Shown piece after piece: positions 17,236-33,381 of a DNA stretch of 64,000 nt. The position numbers were made by a program, and so were the translations under genes. Source of the DNA: Taudactylus pleione. Taxonomy: Eukaryota > Chordata > Amphibia > Anura > Myobatrachidae. Below the pieces are notes generated by a model. It worked only from the letters and a program-made list of their open reading frames with translations, was not told the origin of the DNA and did not search any database. Where the stretch lies: contig JAUIMM010000135.1 in assembly GCA_031769625.1 (NCBI GenBank), positions 8,421,501 through 8,485,500 of the forward strand. Reading direction: 5' to 3'. Numbering within the stretch: position 1 is the first letter of the stretch; every line of letters starts with the position of its first letter.

Positions 17236-20200
17236 TATACATTCTAACATCCATTATAACATTCTAACATACATTATAACATTCTAATATACATTCTAAC
17301 ATCCATTATAACATTTTAACATACATTATAACATTCTAATATACACTCTAACATCCATTATAACATTTTAACATACATTATAACTTTCAAATATACATTC
17401 TAACATCCAATAGAACATTCTAACATCCATAATAACATTCAAACATACATTCTAACATTCCAATATACATTCTAACATCCATTATAACATTCTATCATAC
17501 ATTATAACATTCTAACATACATTATAACATTCTAATATACATTCTAACATCCATTATAACATTCTAACATCCATAATAACATTCTAACATTCTAATATAC
17601 ATTCTAACAACCATTCTAACATTCTAACATACATTCTTACATTCTAATATACATTCTAACATCCATTATAACATTTTAACATACATTATAACTTTCTAAT
17701 ATACATTCTAACATCCAATATAACATTCTAACATCCATAATAACATTCTAACATACATTCTAACATTCCAATATACATTCTAACATCCATTATAACATTC
17801 TAACATACATTATAACATTCTAATATACATTCTAACATCCATTATAACATTCTAACGTACATTATTACAATCGAATATACATTCTAACATCCATTATAAC
17901 AATCGAATATACATTCTAACATCCATTATAACATTCTAACATACATTATAACATTCTAATATACATTCTAACATCCATTATAACATTTTAACATACATTA
18001 TAACATTCTAATATACATTCTAACATCCATTATAACATTTAACATACATTATAACAATCTAATATACATTCTAACATCCAGTATAACATTCTAACATACA
18101 TTATAACATTCTAATATACATTCTAACATCCATTATAACATTCTAACATCCATAATAACATTCTAACATTCTAATATACATTCTAACATCCATTATAACA
18201 TTCTAACATCCATTCTTACATTCTAATATACATTCTAACATCCATTATAACATTTTAACATACATTATAACTTTCTAGTATACATTCTAACATCCAATAT
18301 AACATTCTAACATCCATAAAAACATTCTAACATACATTCTAACATTCCAATATACATTCTAACATCCATTATAACATTCTAACATACATTATAACATTCT
18401 AATATACATTCTAACATCCATTATAACATTCTAACGTACATTATTACAATCGAATATACATTCTAACATCCATTATAACAATCGAATATACATTCTAACA
18501 TCCATTATAACATTCTAACATACATTATAACATTCTAATATACATTCTAACATCCATTATAACATTTTAACATACATTATAACATTCTAATATACACTCT
18601 AACATCCATTATAACATTTTAACATACATTATAACTTTCAAATATACATTCTAACATCCAATAGAACATTCTAACATCCATAATAACATTCAAACATACA
18701 TTTTAACATTCCAATATACATTCTAACATCCATTATAACATTCTATCATACATTATAACATTCTAACATACATTATAACATTCTAATATACATTCTAACA
18801 TCCATTATAACATTCTAACATACATTATAACAATCGAATATACATTCTAACATCCATAATAACATACTAACATACATTCTAACATTCCAATATACATTCT
18901 AACATCCATTATAACATTCTAACATACATTATAACATTCTAATATACATTCTAACATCCATTATAACATTCTAACGTACATTATTACAATCGAATATACA
19001 TTCTAACATCCATTATAACAATCGAATATACATTCTAACATCCATTATAACATTCTAACATACATTATAACATTCTAATATACATTCTAACATCCATTAT
19101 AACATTCTAACATCCATTATAACATTTTAACATACATTATAACATTCTAATATACACTCTAACATCCATTATAACATTATAACATACATTATAACTTTCT
19201 AATATACATTCTAACATCCAATATAACATTCTAACATCCATAATAACATTCAAACATACATTCTAACATTCCAATATACATTCTAACATCCATTATAACA
19301 TTCTATCATACATTATAACATTCTAACATACATTATAACATTCTAATATACATTCTAACATCCATTATAACATTCTAACATACATTATAACAATCGAATA
19401 TACATTCTAACATCCATTATAATATTCTAACATACATTATAACATTCTAATATACATTCTAACATCCATTATAACATTCCAACAAACATTATAACTTTCT
19501 AATATACATTCTAACATCCATTATAACATTCTAACATCCATAATAACATTCTAACATACATTCTAACATTCTAATATACATTCTAACATCCATTATAACA
19601 TTCTAACATACATTCTAACATTCTAATATACATTCTAAAATCAATTATAACATTCTAACATCCATTTTAACATTCTAATATACATTCTAACATCCATTAT
19701 AACATTTTAACATACATTATAACTTTCTAATATACATTCTAACATCCAATATAACATTCTAACATCCATAATAACATTCTAACATACATTCTAACATTCC
19801 AATATACATTCTAACATCCATTATAACATTCTAACATACATTATAACATTCTAATATACATTCTAACATCAATTATAACATTCTAACGTACATTATTACA
19901 ATCGAATATACATTCTAACATCCATTATAACAATCGAATATACATTCTAACATCCATTATAACATTCTAACATACATTATAACATTCTAATATACATTCT
20001 AACATCCATTATAACATTTTAACATACATTATAACATTCTAATATACACTCTAACATCCATTATAACATTTTAACATACATTATAAATTTCTAATATACA
20101 TTCTAACATCCAATATAACATTCTAACATCCATAATAACATTCAAACATACATTCTAACATTCCAATATACATTCTAACATCCATTATAACATTCTATCA

Positions 20201-21540
20201 TACATTATAACATTCTAACATACATTATAACATTCTAATATACATTCTAACATCCATTATAACATTCTAACATACATTATAACAATCGAATATACATTCT
20301 AACATCCATTATAATATTCTAACATACATTATAACATTCTAATATACATTCTAACATCCATTATAACATTCCAACAAACATTATAACTTTCTAATATACA
20401 TTCTAACATCCATTATAACATTCTAACATACATTCTAACATTCTAATATACATTCTAACATCCATTATAACATTCTAACATACTTTCTAACATTCTAATA
20501 TACATTCTAAAATCAATTATAACATTCTAACATCCATTTTAACATTATATTATACATTCTAACATCCATTATAACATTCTAACATACATTATTACAATCG
20601 AATATACATTCTAACATCCATTATAACAATCGAATATACATTCTAACATCCATTATAACATTCTAACATACATTATAACATTCTAATATACATTCTAACA
20701 TCCATTATACCATTTTAACATACATTATAACATTCTAATATACATTCTAACATCCATTATAACATTTAACATACATTATAACAATCTAATATACATTCTA
20801 ACATCCATTATAACATTCTAACATACATTATAACATTCTAATATACATTCTAACATCCAATATAACATTCTAACATCCATAATAACATTCAAACATACTT
20901 TCTAACATTCCAATATACATTCTAACATCCATTATAACATTCTATCATACATTATAACATTCTAACATACATTATAACATTCTAATATACATTCTAACAT
21001 CCATTATAACATTCTAACATACATTATAACAATCGACTATACATTCTAACATCCATTATAACATTGTAACATACATTCTAACATTCTAATATACATTCTA
21101 ACATCCATTATAACATTCTAACATCCATAATAACATTCTAACATACATTCTAACATTCTAATATACATTCTATCATCCATTATAACATTCTAACATACAT
21201 TCTAACATTCTAATATACATTCTAAAATCAATTATAACATTCTAACATCCATTTTAACATTCTAATATACATTATAACATCCATTATAACATTCTAACAT
21301 ACATTATAACATTCTAACATACATTATAACATTCTAATATACATTCTAACATGCATTCTAACATACATTATAACATTCTAACATCCATAATAACATTCTA
21401 ACATACATTCTAACATTCCAATATACATTCTAACATCCATTATAACATTCTAACATCCATTATAACATTCTAACGTACATTATTACAATCGAATATACAT
21501 TCTAACATCCATTATAACAATCGAATATACATTCTAACAT
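17235..21540. repeat. Large duplicated block, copy 2
   Basis: This is the partner of the block at about 12,045-16,455. It matches through all five marker intervals and the rare words listed there. Differences are few and informative: a 104-bp (2 x 52) deletion near 17,565, loss of the G of the marker at 20584, and absence of one 52-bp monomer at the right edge near 21,540. The high identity over 4.3 kb against much lower similarity to other parts of the array indicates a recent event. Confidence 0.92.
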
Positions 21541-23060
21541 CCATTATAACATTTTAACATACATTATAACATTCTAATATACACTCTAACATCCATTATA
21601 ACATTTTAACATACATTATAACTTTCTAATATACATTCTAACATCCAATATAACATTCTAACATCCATAATAACATTCAAACATACATTCTAACATTCCA
21701 ATATACATTCTAACATCCATTATAACATTCTATCATACATTATAACATTCTAACATACATTATAACATTCTAATATACATTCTAACATCCATTATAACAT
21801 TCTAACATACATTATAACAATCGAATATACATTCTAACATCCATTATAATATTCTAACATACATTATAACATTCTAATATACATTCTAACATCCATTATA
21901 ACATTCCAACAAACATTATAACTTTCTAATATACATTCTAACATCCATTATAACATTCTAACATACATTCTAACATTCTAATATACATTCTAACATCCAT
22001 TATAACATTCTAACATACTTTCTAACATTCTAATATACATTCTAAAATCAATTATAACATTCTAACATCCATTTTAACATTATATTATACATTCTAATAT
22101 CCATTATAACATTCTAACGTACATTATTACAATCGAATATACATTCTAACATCCATTATAACAATCGAATATACATTCTAACATCCATTATAACATTCTA
22201 ACATACATTATAACATTCTAATATACATTCTAACATCCATTATACCATTTTAACATACATTATAACATTCTAATATACATTCTAACATCCATTATAACAT
22301 TTAACATACATTATAACAATCTAATATACATTCTAACATCCATTATAACATTCTAACATACATTATAACATTCTAATATACATTCTAACATCCAATATAA
22401 CATTCTAACATCCATAATAACATTCAAACATACTTTCTAACATTCCAATATACATTCTAACATCCATTATAACATTCTATCATACATTATAACATTCTAA
22501 CATACATTATAACATTCTAATATACATTCTAACATCCATTATAACATTCTAACATACATTATAACAATCGACTATACATTCTAACATCCATTATAACATT
22601 GTAACATACATTCTAACATTCTAATATACATTCTAACATCCATTATAACATTCTAACATCCATAATAACATTCTAACATACATTCTAACATTCTAATATA
22701 CATTCTATCATCCATTATAACATTCTAACATACATTCTAACATTCTAATATACATTCTAAAATCAATTATAACATTCTAACATCCATTTTAACATTCTAA
22801 TATACATTATAACATCCATTATAACATTCTAACATACATTATAACATTCTAACATACATTATAACATTCTAATATACATTCTAACATGCATTCTAACATA
22901 CATTCTAACATTCTAACATCCATAATAACATTCTAACATACATTCTAACATTCCAATATACATTCTAACATCCATTATAACATTCTAACATCCATTATAA
23001 CATTCTAACGTACATTATTACAATCGAATATACATTCTAACATCCATTATAACAATCGAA
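19990..23060. repeat. 1,535-bp tandem duplication
   Basis: Pairs at 1,535 bp include CCAACAAAC (20371 and 21906), the GTAC marker site (20584, mutated, and 22119), the marker at 21475 and 23010, and ATACACTCTAAC words (about 20,046 and 21,581). The second unit starts about 21,525 inside the end of the 5-kb block copy, so this duplication came after, or involved, that block. Confidence 0.88.
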
Positions 23061-25830
23061 TATACATTCTAACATCCATTATAACATTCTAACATACATT
23101 ATAACATTCTAATATACATTCTAACATCCATTATAACATTTTAACATACATTATAACATTCTAATATACACTCTAACATCCATTATAACATTTTAACATA
23201 CATTATAACTTTCTAATATACATTCTAACATCCAATATAACATTCTAACATCCATAATAACATTCAAACATACATTCTAACATTCCAATATACATTCTAA
23301 CATCCATTATAACATTCTAACATACATTAAAACAATCGAATATACATTCTAACATCCATTAAAACATTGTAACATACATTCTAACATTCTAATATACATT
23401 CTAACATCCATTATAACATTCTAACATCCATAATAACATTCTAACATCCATTTTAACATTCTAATATACATTATAACATCCATTATAACATTCTAACATA
23501 CATTATAAAATTCTAACATACATTATAACATTCTAATATACATTCTAACATCCATTATAACATTTAACATACATTATAACAATCTAATATACATTCTAAC
23601 ATCCATTATAACATTCTAACATACATTATAACATTCTAATATACATTCTAACATCCATTATAACATTCTAACATCCATAATAACATTCTAACATTCTAAT
23701 ATACATTCTAACATCCATTCTAACATTCTAACATACATTCTTACATTCTAATATACATTCTAACATCCATTATAACATTCTAACATACATTATAACAATC
23801 GAATATACATTCTAACATCCATTATAATATTCTAACATACATTATAACATTCTAATATACATTCTAACATCCATTATAACATTCCAACAAACATTATAAC
23901 TTTCTAATATACATTCTAACATCCATTATAACATTCTAACATACATTCTAACATTCTAATATACATTCTAACATCCATTATAACATTCTAACATACTTTC
24001 TAACATTCTAATATACATTCTAAAATCAATTATAACATTCTAACATCCATTTTAACATTATATTATACATTCTAACATCCATTATAACATTCTAACGTAC
24101 ATTATTACAATCGAATATACATTCTAACATCCATTATAACAATCGAATATACATTCTAACATCCATTATAACATTCTAACATACATTATAACATTCTAAT
24201 ATACATTCTAACATCCATTATACCATTTTAACATACATTATAACATTCTAATATACATTCTAACATCCATTATAACATTTAACATACATTATAACAATCT
24301 AATATACATTCTAACATCCATTATAACATTCTAACATACATTATAACATTCTAATATACATTCTAACATCCAATATAACATTCTAACATCCATAATAACA
24401 TTCAAACATACTTTCTAACATTCCAATATACATTCTAACATCCATTATAACATTCTATCATACATTATAACATTCTAACATACATTATAACATTCTAATA
24501 TACATTCTAACATCCATTATAACATTCTAACATACATTATAACAATCGACTATACATTCTAACATCCATTATAACATTGTAACATACATTCTAACATTCT
24601 AATATACATTCTAACATCCATTATAACATTCTAACATCCATAATAACATTCTAACATACATTCTAACATTCTAATATACATTCTATCATCCATTATAACA
24701 TTCTAACATACATTCTAACATTCTAATATACATTCTAAAATCAATTATAACATTCTAACATCCATTTTAACATTCTAATATACATTATAACATCCATTAT
24801 AACATTCTAACATACATTATAACATTCTAACATACATTATAACATTCTAATATACATTCTAACATGCATTCTAACATACATTATAACATTCTAACATCCA
24901 TAATAACATTCTAACATACATTCTAACATTCCAATATACATTCTAACATCCATTATAACATTCTAACATCCATTATAACATTCTAACGTACATTATTACA
25001 ATCGAATATACATTCTAACATCCATTATAACAATCGAATATACATTCTAACATCCATTATAACATTCTAACATACATTATAACATTCTAATATACATTCT
25101 AACATCCATTATAACATTTTAACATACATTATAACATTCTAATATACACTCTAACATCCATTATAACATTTTAACATACATTATAACTTTCTAATATACA
25201 TTCTAACATCCAATATAACATTCTAACATCCATAATAACATTCAAACATACATTCTAACATTCCAATATACATTCTAACATCCATTATAACATTCTAACA
25301 TACATTATAACAATCGAATATACATTCTAACATCCATTAAAACATTGTAACATACATTCTAACATTCTAATATACATTCTAACATCCATTATAACATTCT
25401 AACATCCATAATAACATTCTAACATACATTCTAACATTCTAATATACATTCTAACATCCATTATAACATTCTAACATACATTCTAAAATCAATTATAACA
25501 TTCTAACATCCATTTTAACATTCTAATATACATTATAACATCCATTATAACATTCTAACATACATTATAAAATTCTAACATACATTATAACATTCTAATA
25601 TACATTCTAACATCCATTATAACATTTAACATACATTATAACAATCTAATATACATTCTAACATCCATTATAACATTCTAACATACATTATAACATTCTA
25701 ATATACATTCTAACATCCATTATAACATTCTAACATCCATAATAACATTCTAACATTCTAATATACATTCTAACATCCATTCTAACATTCTAACATACAT
25801 TCTTACATTCTAATATACATTCTAACATCC
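21790..25830. repeat. Tandem duplication of about 1,980-2,060 bp, overlapping the 1,535-bp one
   Basis: Markers at 22119 and 24097, and at 23010 and 24988, are 1,978 bp apart. ATTAAAACATTG is at 23358 and 25336, also 1,978 bp. After an 84-bp length difference near 23,440, the ATTATAAAATTC word (AAAATTC at 23507 and 25569) is 2,062 bp apart. Units are roughly 21,790-23,770 and 23,770-25,830. The 84-bp difference lies in the CCATAATA/CATACATTCTAAC words, where the first unit jumps straight to CCATTTTAAC. Confidence 0.85.
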
Positions 25831-27770
25831 ATTATAACATTCTAACATACATTATAACATTCTAATATACATTCTAACATCCATTATAACATTTTAACAT
25901 ACATTATAACATTCTAATATACACTTTAACATCCATTATAACATTTTAACATACATTATAACTTTCAAATATACATTCTAACATCCAATAGAACATTCTA
26001 ACATCCATAATAACATTCAAACATACATTCTAACATTCCAATATACATTCTAACATCCATTATAACATTCTATCATACATTATAACATTCTAACATACAT
26101 TATAACATTCTAATATACATTCTAACATCCATTATAACATTCTAACATACATTATAACAATCGAATATACATTCTAACATCCATTATAATATTCTAACAT
26201 ACATTATAACATTCTAATATACATTCTAACATCCATTATAACATTCCAACAAACATTATAACTTTCTAATATACATTCTAACATCCATTATAACATTCTA
26301 ACATCCATAATAACATTCTAACATACATTCTAACATTCTAATATACATTCTAACATCCATTATAACATTCTAACATACATTCTAACATTCTAATATACAT
26401 TCTAAAATCAATTATAACATTCTAACATCCATTTTAACATTCTAATATACATTCTAACATCCATTATAACATTTTAACATACATTATAACTTTCTAATAT
26501 ACATTCTAACATCCAATATAACATTCTAACATCCATAATAACATTCTAACATACATTCTAACATTCCAATATACATTCTAACATCCATTATAACATTCTA
26601 ACATACATTATAACATTCTAATATACATTCTAACATCAATTATAACATTCTAACGTACATTATTACAATCGAATATACATTCTAACATCCATTATAACAA
26701 TCGAATATACATTCTAACATCCATAATAACATACTAACATACATTCTAACATTCCAATATACATTCTAACATCCATTATAACATTCTAACATACATTATA
26801 ACATTCTAATATACATTCTAACATCCATTATAACATTCTAACGTACATTATTACAATCGAATATACATTCTAACATCCATTATAACAATCGAATATACAT
26901 TCTAACATCCATTATAACATTCTAACATACATTATAACATTCTAATATACATTCTAACATCCATTATAACATTTTAATATACATTATAACATTCTAATAT
27001 ACACTCTAAAATCCATTATAACATTTTAACATACATTATAACATTCTAATATACACTCTAACATCCATTATAACATTTTAACATACATTATAACTTTCTA
27101 ATATACATTCTAACATCCAATATAACATTCTAACATCCATAATAACATTCAAACATACATTCTAACATTCCAATATACATTCTAACATCCATTATAACAT
27201 TCTAACATACATTATAACAATCGAATATACATTCTAACATCCATTAAAACATTGTAACATACATTCTAACATTCTAATATACATTCTAACATCCATTATA
27301 ACATTCTAACATCCATAATAACATTCTAACATACATTCTAACATTCTAATATACATTCTAACATCCATTATAACATTCTAACATACATTCTAACATTCTA
27401 ATATACATTCTAAAATCAATTATAACATTCTAACATCCATTTTAACATTCTAATATACATTATAACATCCATTATAACATTCTAACATACATTATAAAAT
27501 TCTAACATACATTATAACATTCTAATATACATTCTAACATCCATTATAACATTTAACATACATTATAACAATCTAATATACATTCTAACATCCATTATAA
27601 CATTCTAACATACATTATAACATTCTAATATACATTCTAACATCCATTATAACATTCTAACATCCATAATAACATTCTAACATTCTAATATACATTCTAA
27701 CATCCATTCTAACATTCTAACATACATTCTTACATTCTAATATACATTCTAACATCCATTATAACATTCT
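25830..27770. repeat. Mosaic satellite stretch with the ATTAAAACATTG cassette
   Basis: This stretch joins pieces seen elsewhere. An ACTTTCAAATATAC word near 25,960 and the CCAACAAAC word near 26,245 resemble the 892-bp unit. Two AACGTAC markers sit only 188 bp apart (26655, 26843), flanking a CCATAATAACATACTAAC word. The ATTAAAACATTG to ATTATAAAATTC cassette follows at 27,242-27,500. I see no non-satellite sequence. Confidence 0.75.
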
Positions 27771-30050
27771 AACGTACAGTATTACAATCGAATATACATT
27801 CTAACATCCATTATAACAATCGAATATACATTCTAACATCCATTATAACATTCTAACATACATTATAACATTCTAATATACATTCTAACATCCATAATAA
27901 CATTTAACATACATTCTAACATTCTAATATACATTCTAACATCCATTATAACATTTAACATACATTATAACAATCTAATATACATTCTAACATCCAGTAT
28001 AACATTCTAACATACATTATAACATTCTAATATACATTCTAACATCCATTATAACATTCTAACATCCATAATAACATTCTAACATTCTAATATACATTCT
28101 AACATCCATTATAACATTCTAACATACATTCTTACATTCTAATATACATTCTAACATCCATTATAACATTTTAACATACATTATAACTTTCTAATATACA
28201 TTCTAACATCCAATATAACATTCTAACATCCATAATAACATTCTAACATACATTCTAACATTCCAATATACATTCTAACATCCATTATAACATTCTAACA
28301 TACATTATAACATTCTAATATACATTCTAACATCCATTATAACATTCTAACGTACATTATTACAATCGAATATACATTCTAACATCCATTATAACAATCA
28401 AATATACATTCTAACATCCATTATAACATTCTAACATACATTATAACATTCTAATATACATTCTAACATCCATTATAACATTTTAACATACATTATAACA
28501 TTCTAATATACACTCTAACATCCATTATAACATTTTAACATACATTATAACTTTCAAATATACATTCTAACATCCAATAGAACATTCTAACATCCATATT
28601 AACATTCAAACATACATTCTAACATTCCAATATACATTCTAACATCCATTATAACATTCTATCATACATTATAACATTCTAACATACATTATAACATTCT
28701 AATATACATTCTAACATCCATTATAACATTCTAACATACATTATAACAATCTAATATACATTCTAACATCCATTATAACATTCTAACATACATTATAACA
28801 TTCTAATATACATTCTAACATCCATTATAACATTCTAACATCCATAATAACATTCTAACATTCTAATATACATTCTAACAACCATTCTAACATTCTAACA
28901 TACATTCTTACATTCTAATATACATTCTAACATCCATTATAACATTTTAACATACATTATAACTTTCTAATATACATTCTAACATCCAATATAACATTCT
29001 AACATCCATAATAACATTCTAACATACATTCTAACATTCCAATATACATTCTAACATCCATTATAACATTCTAACATACATTATAACATTCTAATATACA
29101 TTCTAACATCCATTATAACATTCTAACGTACATTATTACAATCGAATATACATTCTAACATCCATTATAACAATCGAATATACATTCTAACATCCATTAT
29201 AACATTCTAACATACATTATAACATTCTAATATACATTCTAACATCCATTATAACATTTTAACATACATTATAACATTCTAATATACAGTCTAACATCCA
29301 TTATAACATTTAACATACATTATAACAATCTAATATACATTCTAACATCCAGTATAACATTCTAACATACATTATAACATTCTAATATACATTCTAACAT
29401 CCATTATAACATTCTAACATCCATAATAACATTCTAACATTCTAATATACATTCTAACATCCATTATAACATTCTAACATACATTCTTACATTCTAATAT
29501 ACATTCTAACATCCATTATAATATTTTAACATACATTATAACTTTCTAATATACATTCTAACATCCAATATAACATTCTAACATCCATAAAAACATTCTA
29601 ACATACATTCTAACATTCCAATATACATTCTAACATCCATTATAACATTCTAACATACATTATAACATTCTAATATACATTCTAACATCCATTATAACAT
29701 TCTAACGTACATTATTACAATCGAATGTACATTCTAACATCCATTATAACAATTGAATATACATTCTAACATCCATTATAACATTCTAACATACATTATA
29801 ACATTCTAATATACACTCTAACATCCATTATAACATTTTAACATACATTATAACTTTCAAATATACATTCTAACATCCAATAGAACATTCTAACATCCAT
29901 AATAACATTCAAACATACATTCTAACATTCCAATATACATTCTAACATCCATTATAACATTCTATCATACATTATAACATTCTAACATACATTATAACAT
30001 TCTAATATACATTCTAACATCCATTATAACATTCTAACATACATTATAAC
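27770..30050. repeat. Second stretch of the 1,355-bp higher-order repeat
   Basis: Markers at 27774, 28352, 29128 and 29707 give intervals 578, 776 and 579, so alternate markers are 1,354-1,355 bp apart, as in 8.7-13.7 kb. The first marker reads AACGTACAGTATTAC, a local T-to-G change. The CCAGTATAAC word and the 11-bp ACATTTAACAT word typical of this unit are present (around 27,955-27,996 and 29,310-29,352). Confidence 0.85.
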
Positions 30051-31215
30051 AATCGAATATACATTCTAACATCCATAATAACATACTAACATACATTCTA
30101 ACATTCCAATATACATTCTAACATCCATTATAACATTCTAACGTACATTATAACATTCTAATATACATTCTAACATCCATTATAACATTCTAACGTACAT
30201 TATTACAATCGAATATACATTCTAACATCCATTATAACAATCGAATATACATTCTAACATCCATTATAACATTCTAACATACATTATAACATTCTAATAT
30301 ACATTCTAACATCCATTCTAACATTTTAACATACATTATAACATTCTAATATACACTCTAACATCCATTATAACATTTTAACATACATTATAACTTTCTA
30401 ATATACATTCTAACATCCAATATAACATTCTAACATCCATAATAACATTCAAACATACATTGTAACAATCCAATATACATTCTAACATCCATTATAACAT
30501 TCTATCATACATTATAACATTCTAACATACATTATAACATTCTAATATACATTCTAACATCCATTATAACATTCTAACATACATTATAACAATCGAATAT
30601 ACATTCTAACATCCATTATAATATTCTAACATACATTATAACATTCTAATATACATTCTAACATCCATTATAACATTCCAACAAACATTATAACTTTCTA
30701 ATATACATTCTAACATCCATTATAACATTCTAACATCCATAATAACATTCTAACATACATTCAAACATTCTAATATACATTCTAACATCCATTATAACAT
30801 TCTAACATACATTCTAACATTCTAATATACATTCTAAAATCAATTATAACATTCTAAGATCCATTTTAACATTCTAATATACATTATAACATCCATTATA
30901 ACATTTTAACATACATTATAACTTTCTAATATACATTCTAACATACAATATAACATTCTAACATCCATAATAACATTCTAACATACATTCTAACATTCCA
31001 ATATACATTCTAACATCCATTATAACATTCTAACATACATTATAACATTCTAATATACATTCTAACATCAATTATAACATTCTAACGTACATTATTACAA
31101 TCGAATATACATTCTAACATCCATTATAACAATCGAATATACATTCTAACATCCATTATAACATTCTAACATACATTATAACATTCTAATATACATTCTA
31201 ACATCCATTATAACA
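30050..31215. repeat. Single 892-bp unit with private changes
   Basis: Markers at 30195 and 31087 are 892 bp apart. This copy carries several changes not seen in its relatives: a G at 30143 in a word that normally lacks it, CATTGTAACAATCC near 30,460, CATTCAAACATTC near 30,760, CTAAGATCC near 30,856 and ACATACAATATAAC near 30,943. The accumulation of private changes suggests it has been outside recent homogenisation. Confidence 0.75.
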
Positions 31216-31652
31216 TTTTAACATACATTCTAACATTCTAATATACATTCTAAAATCAATTATAACATTCTAACATCCATTTTAACATTCTATTATACAT
31301 TCTAACATCCATTATAACATTCTAACATACATTATTACAATCGAATATACATTCTAACATCCATTATAACATTCTAACATACATTATAACATTCTAATAT
31401 ACATTCTAACATTCATTATACCATTTTAACATACATTATAACATTCTAATATACATTCTAACATCCATTATAACATTTAACATACATTATAACAATCTAA
31501 TATACATTCTAACATCCATTATAACATTCTAACATATATTATAACATTCTAATATACATTCTAACATCCAATATAACATTCTAACATCCATAATAACATT
31601 CAAACATACTTTCTAACATTCCAATATACATTCTAACATCCATTATAACATT

Positions 31653-32315
31653 CTATCATACATTATTACAATCGAATATACATTCTAACATCCATTATAA
31701 CATTCTAACATACATTATAACATTCTAATATACATTCTAACATCCATTATACCATTTTAACATACATTATAACATTCTAATATACATTCTAACATCCATT
31801 ATAACATTTAACATACATTATAACAATCTAATATACATTCTAACATCCATTATAACATTCTAACATACATTATAACATTCTAATATACATTCTAACATCC
31901 AATATAACATTCTAACATCCATAATAACATTCAAACATACTTTCTAACATTCCAATATACATTCTAACATCCATTATAACATTCTATCATACATTATTAC
32001 AATCGAATATACATTCTAACATCCATTATAACATTCTAACATACATTATAACATTCTAATATACATTCTAACATCCATTATACCATTTTAACATACATTA
32101 TAACATTCTAATATACATTCTAACATCCATTATAACATTTAACATACATTATAACAATCTAATATACATTCTAACATCCATTATAACATTCTAACATACA
32201 TTATAACATTCTAATATACATTCTAACATCCAATATAACATTCTAACATCCATAATAACATTCAAACATACTTTCTAACATTCCAATATACATTCTAACA
32301 TCCATTATAACATTC
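31653..32315. repeat. 331-bp tandem repeat, first set
   Basis: CTATCATACATTATTAC to the next CTATC word is 331 bp twice in succession (31653, 31984, 32315). 331 is one less than 332 (83 tetrads), because each unit contains the 11-bp ACATTTAACAT word. Copies look identical by eye apart from ACATTCATTATACC near 31,410 and ACATATATTATAAC near 31,530 just upstream. Confidence 0.9.
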
Positions 32316-33381
32316 TATCATACATTATAACATTCTAACATACATTATAACATTCTAATATACATTCTAACATCCATTATAACATTCTAACATACATTAT
32401 AACAATCGACTATACATTCTAACATCCATTATAACATTGTAACATACATTCTAACATTCTAATATACATTCTAACATCCATTATAACATTCTAACATCCA
32501 TAATAACATTCTAACATACATTCTAACATTCTAATATACATTCTATCATCCATTATAACATTCTAATATACATTCTAACATTCTAATATACATTCTAAAA
32601 TCAATTATAACATTCTAACATCCATTTTAACATTCTAATATACATTATAACATCCATTATAACATTCTAACATACATTATAACATTCTAACATACATTAT
32701 AACATTCTAATATACATTCTAACATCCATTATAACATTCTAACATACATTATAACAATCGAATATACATTCTAACATCCATTATAATATTCTAACATACA
32801 TTATAACATTCTAATATACATTCTAACATCCATTATAACATTCCAACAAACATTATAACTTTCTAATATACATTCTAACATCCATTATAACATTCTAACA
32901 TACATTCTAACATTCTAATATACATTCTAACATCCATTATAACATTCTAACATACATTCTAACATTCTAATATACATTATAAAATCAATTATAACATTCT
33001 AACATCCATTTTAACATTCTATTATACATTCTAACATCCATTATAACATTCTAACATACATTATTACAATCGAATATACATTCTAACATCCATTATAACA
33101 TTCTAACATACATTATAACATTCTAATATACATTCTAACATCCATTATACCATTTTAACATACATTATAACATTCTAATATACCTTCTAACATCCATTAT
33201 AACATTTAACATACATTATAACAATCTAATATACATTCTAACATCCATTATAACATTCTAACATACATTATAACATTCTAATATACATTCTAACATCCAA
33301 TATAACATTCTAACATCCATAATAACATTGAAACATACTTTCTAACATTCCAATATACATTCTAACATCCATTATAACATT

